Assembly: GCA_003158705.1 (NCBI GenBank)
Contig: PMKX01000187.1
Coordinates: forward strand, 1-6,614
DNA length: 6,614 bases
From: Actinomycetota bacterium
GTDB lineage: Bacteria > Actinomycetota > Thermoleophilia > UBA2241
Reading direction: 5' to 3'
Shown: positions 6,222 through 6,614 of the stretch, piece by piece
How the letters are laid out: the number at the start of each line of letters is the position of its first letter
Position numbering within the stretch: position 1 is the stretch's first letter
The notes under the pieces: generated by a model
The model's input: the letters and a program-made list of their open reading frames with translations, nothing else
Database searches by the model: none
What the model was told of the DNA's origin: nothing
Translations under genes and position numbers: made by a program

Positions 6222-6614
6222 TACTCATCACCTTCTTTGGGTCCGTCGCTGGACTCGCTTGCCTCTGTGGCGACCGGCGGCTGCGTGGGGGCGGCCTCGG
6301 CAGCGTCCTTGGCACGGGACGTGCTCGGCTTCTTGGCCGCCTTCTTCGCGGCCGCGGGCTTGGCGGACTTGGGCTTGGCGGCCGCGGGCTTGGCGGCCGG
6401 CGCGCTCTTGGCCTCGGCCGGCTTGGGCTTCGTGGCGCCCTTGGCCTCGACGCCGGACTTCTCGGCCTTGACAGGCTTGGCGGCCTTGGCCGGTTTCTCC
6501 GCCTCGACGGCCTCAGCTGCCTTCTCCTCGACCGGCGCCGTGGCCGTTGCGACTGCAGCCTCAGCCACAGGCGCAGGCTTGGCTGCAGGCGCCGGCTCGG
6601 CCGCCTTCGCCGGC
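6221..6614 (-). CDS. rpsB: Probable C-terminal extension of ribosomal protein S2 (5' end outside the window)
   Basis: Partial: 130 codons before TAG are visible and the frame is open to the window's right edge. The whole visible part is low complexity, made almost entirely of Ala, Lys, Pro and Glu, with tracts such as AKPAAAKPKSAKPAAAKKAA, and ends in an acidic Ser-rich stretch (SESSDGPKEGDE). No folded S2 domain is visible. The call rests on position: the gene directly upstream of tsf, overlapping it by one base, is rpsB in nearly all bacteria. High-GC bacteria, actinobacteria among them, often carry disordered Ala-rich tails on S2. A tail of at least 130 residues would be long. The alternative is a separate histone H1-like basic protein between rpsB and tsf, since a GTG at 6568 could start a 115-residue ORF. 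I see no good ribosome site just before that GTG. Confidence 0.7.
   Translation of the reverse strand, partial: PAKAAEPAPAAKPAPVAEAAVATATAPVEEKAAEAVEAEKPAKAAKPVKAEKSGVEAKGATKPKPAEAKSAPAAKPAAAKPKSAKPAAAKKAAKKPSTSRAKDAAEAAPTQPPVATEASESSDGPKEGDE
6348..6396 (-). repeat. Exact 19-bp direct repeat in the Ala/Lys/Pro-coding tail
   Basis: The 19-base block GCGGCCGCGGGCTTGGCGG occurs at 6348-6366 and again at 6378-6396, 30 bp apart (ten codons). On the minus strand each copy encodes an AKPAAA unit. It is part of the low-complexity S2 tail. The 30-bp period keeps frame, so it fits growth of the tail by slippage or unequal recombination. Confidence 0.7.

Noticed and set aside
6348..6396. The direct repeat as an attachment site or CRISPR-like unit
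   Set aside because: It lies in frame inside low-complexity Ala/Lys/Pro codons and has only two copies, so codon bias and tail expansion explain it.

Overview
All genes in this window lie on the minus strand and read from right to left. The DNA is GC-rich, roughly two thirds G+C by eye, and coding almost throughout. Seven of the eight visible start codons are GTG, and most junctions overlap by 1 to 4 bases or leave a 1-base gap. The housekeeping order (S2 tail, tsf, pyrH, frr, uppS, cdsA), a short 200-residue EF-Ts and a long Ala/Lys/Pro-rich tail on S2 suggest a high-GC bacterium. A deep-branching actinobacterium (Thermoleophilia-like) is my best guess. A Chloroflexota-like or other high-GC lineage cannot be excluded from this window.

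The right half (6614 to 2669) is the classic translation and envelope cluster. It holds the C-terminal end of ribosomal protein S2 (cut by the window edge), elongation factor Ts, UMP kinase, ribosome recycling factor, undecaprenyl diphosphate synthase and CDP-diacylglycerol synthase. These genes join translation, pyrimidine nucleotide supply, the lipid carrier for wall and surface glycans, and phospholipid precursor synthesis. A perfect 13-bp inverted repeat spans the frr stop codon and ends 9 nt before the uppS start.

The left half (2580 to 1) is a CDP-6-deoxyhexose module. It consists of glucose-1-phosphate cytidylyltransferase (rfbF), CDP-glucose 4,6-dehydratase (rfbG) and the N-terminal 196 residues of CDP-4-keto-6-deoxyglucose 3-dehydrase (rfbH, cut by the window edge). 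Together they would turn glucose-1-phosphate and CTP into CDP-4-keto-6-deoxyglucose and start C-3 deoxygenation. That is the route to 3,6-dideoxyhexoses such as abequose, paratose, tyvelose or ascarylose in surface polysaccharides. The module sits where many genomes carry dxr/rseP after cdsA. An 88-nt spacer that can fold into a long hairpin, and contains an 8-codon open frame, separates the two blocks. There is no gene-free stretch longer than this spacer.

I see no mobile element, CRISPR array, tRNA or rRNA, and nothing that amounts to a new biological system. The points most worth a second look are the placement of the sugar module, the two RNA-structure candidates, the extended S2 tail and the coupled GTG-start architecture.
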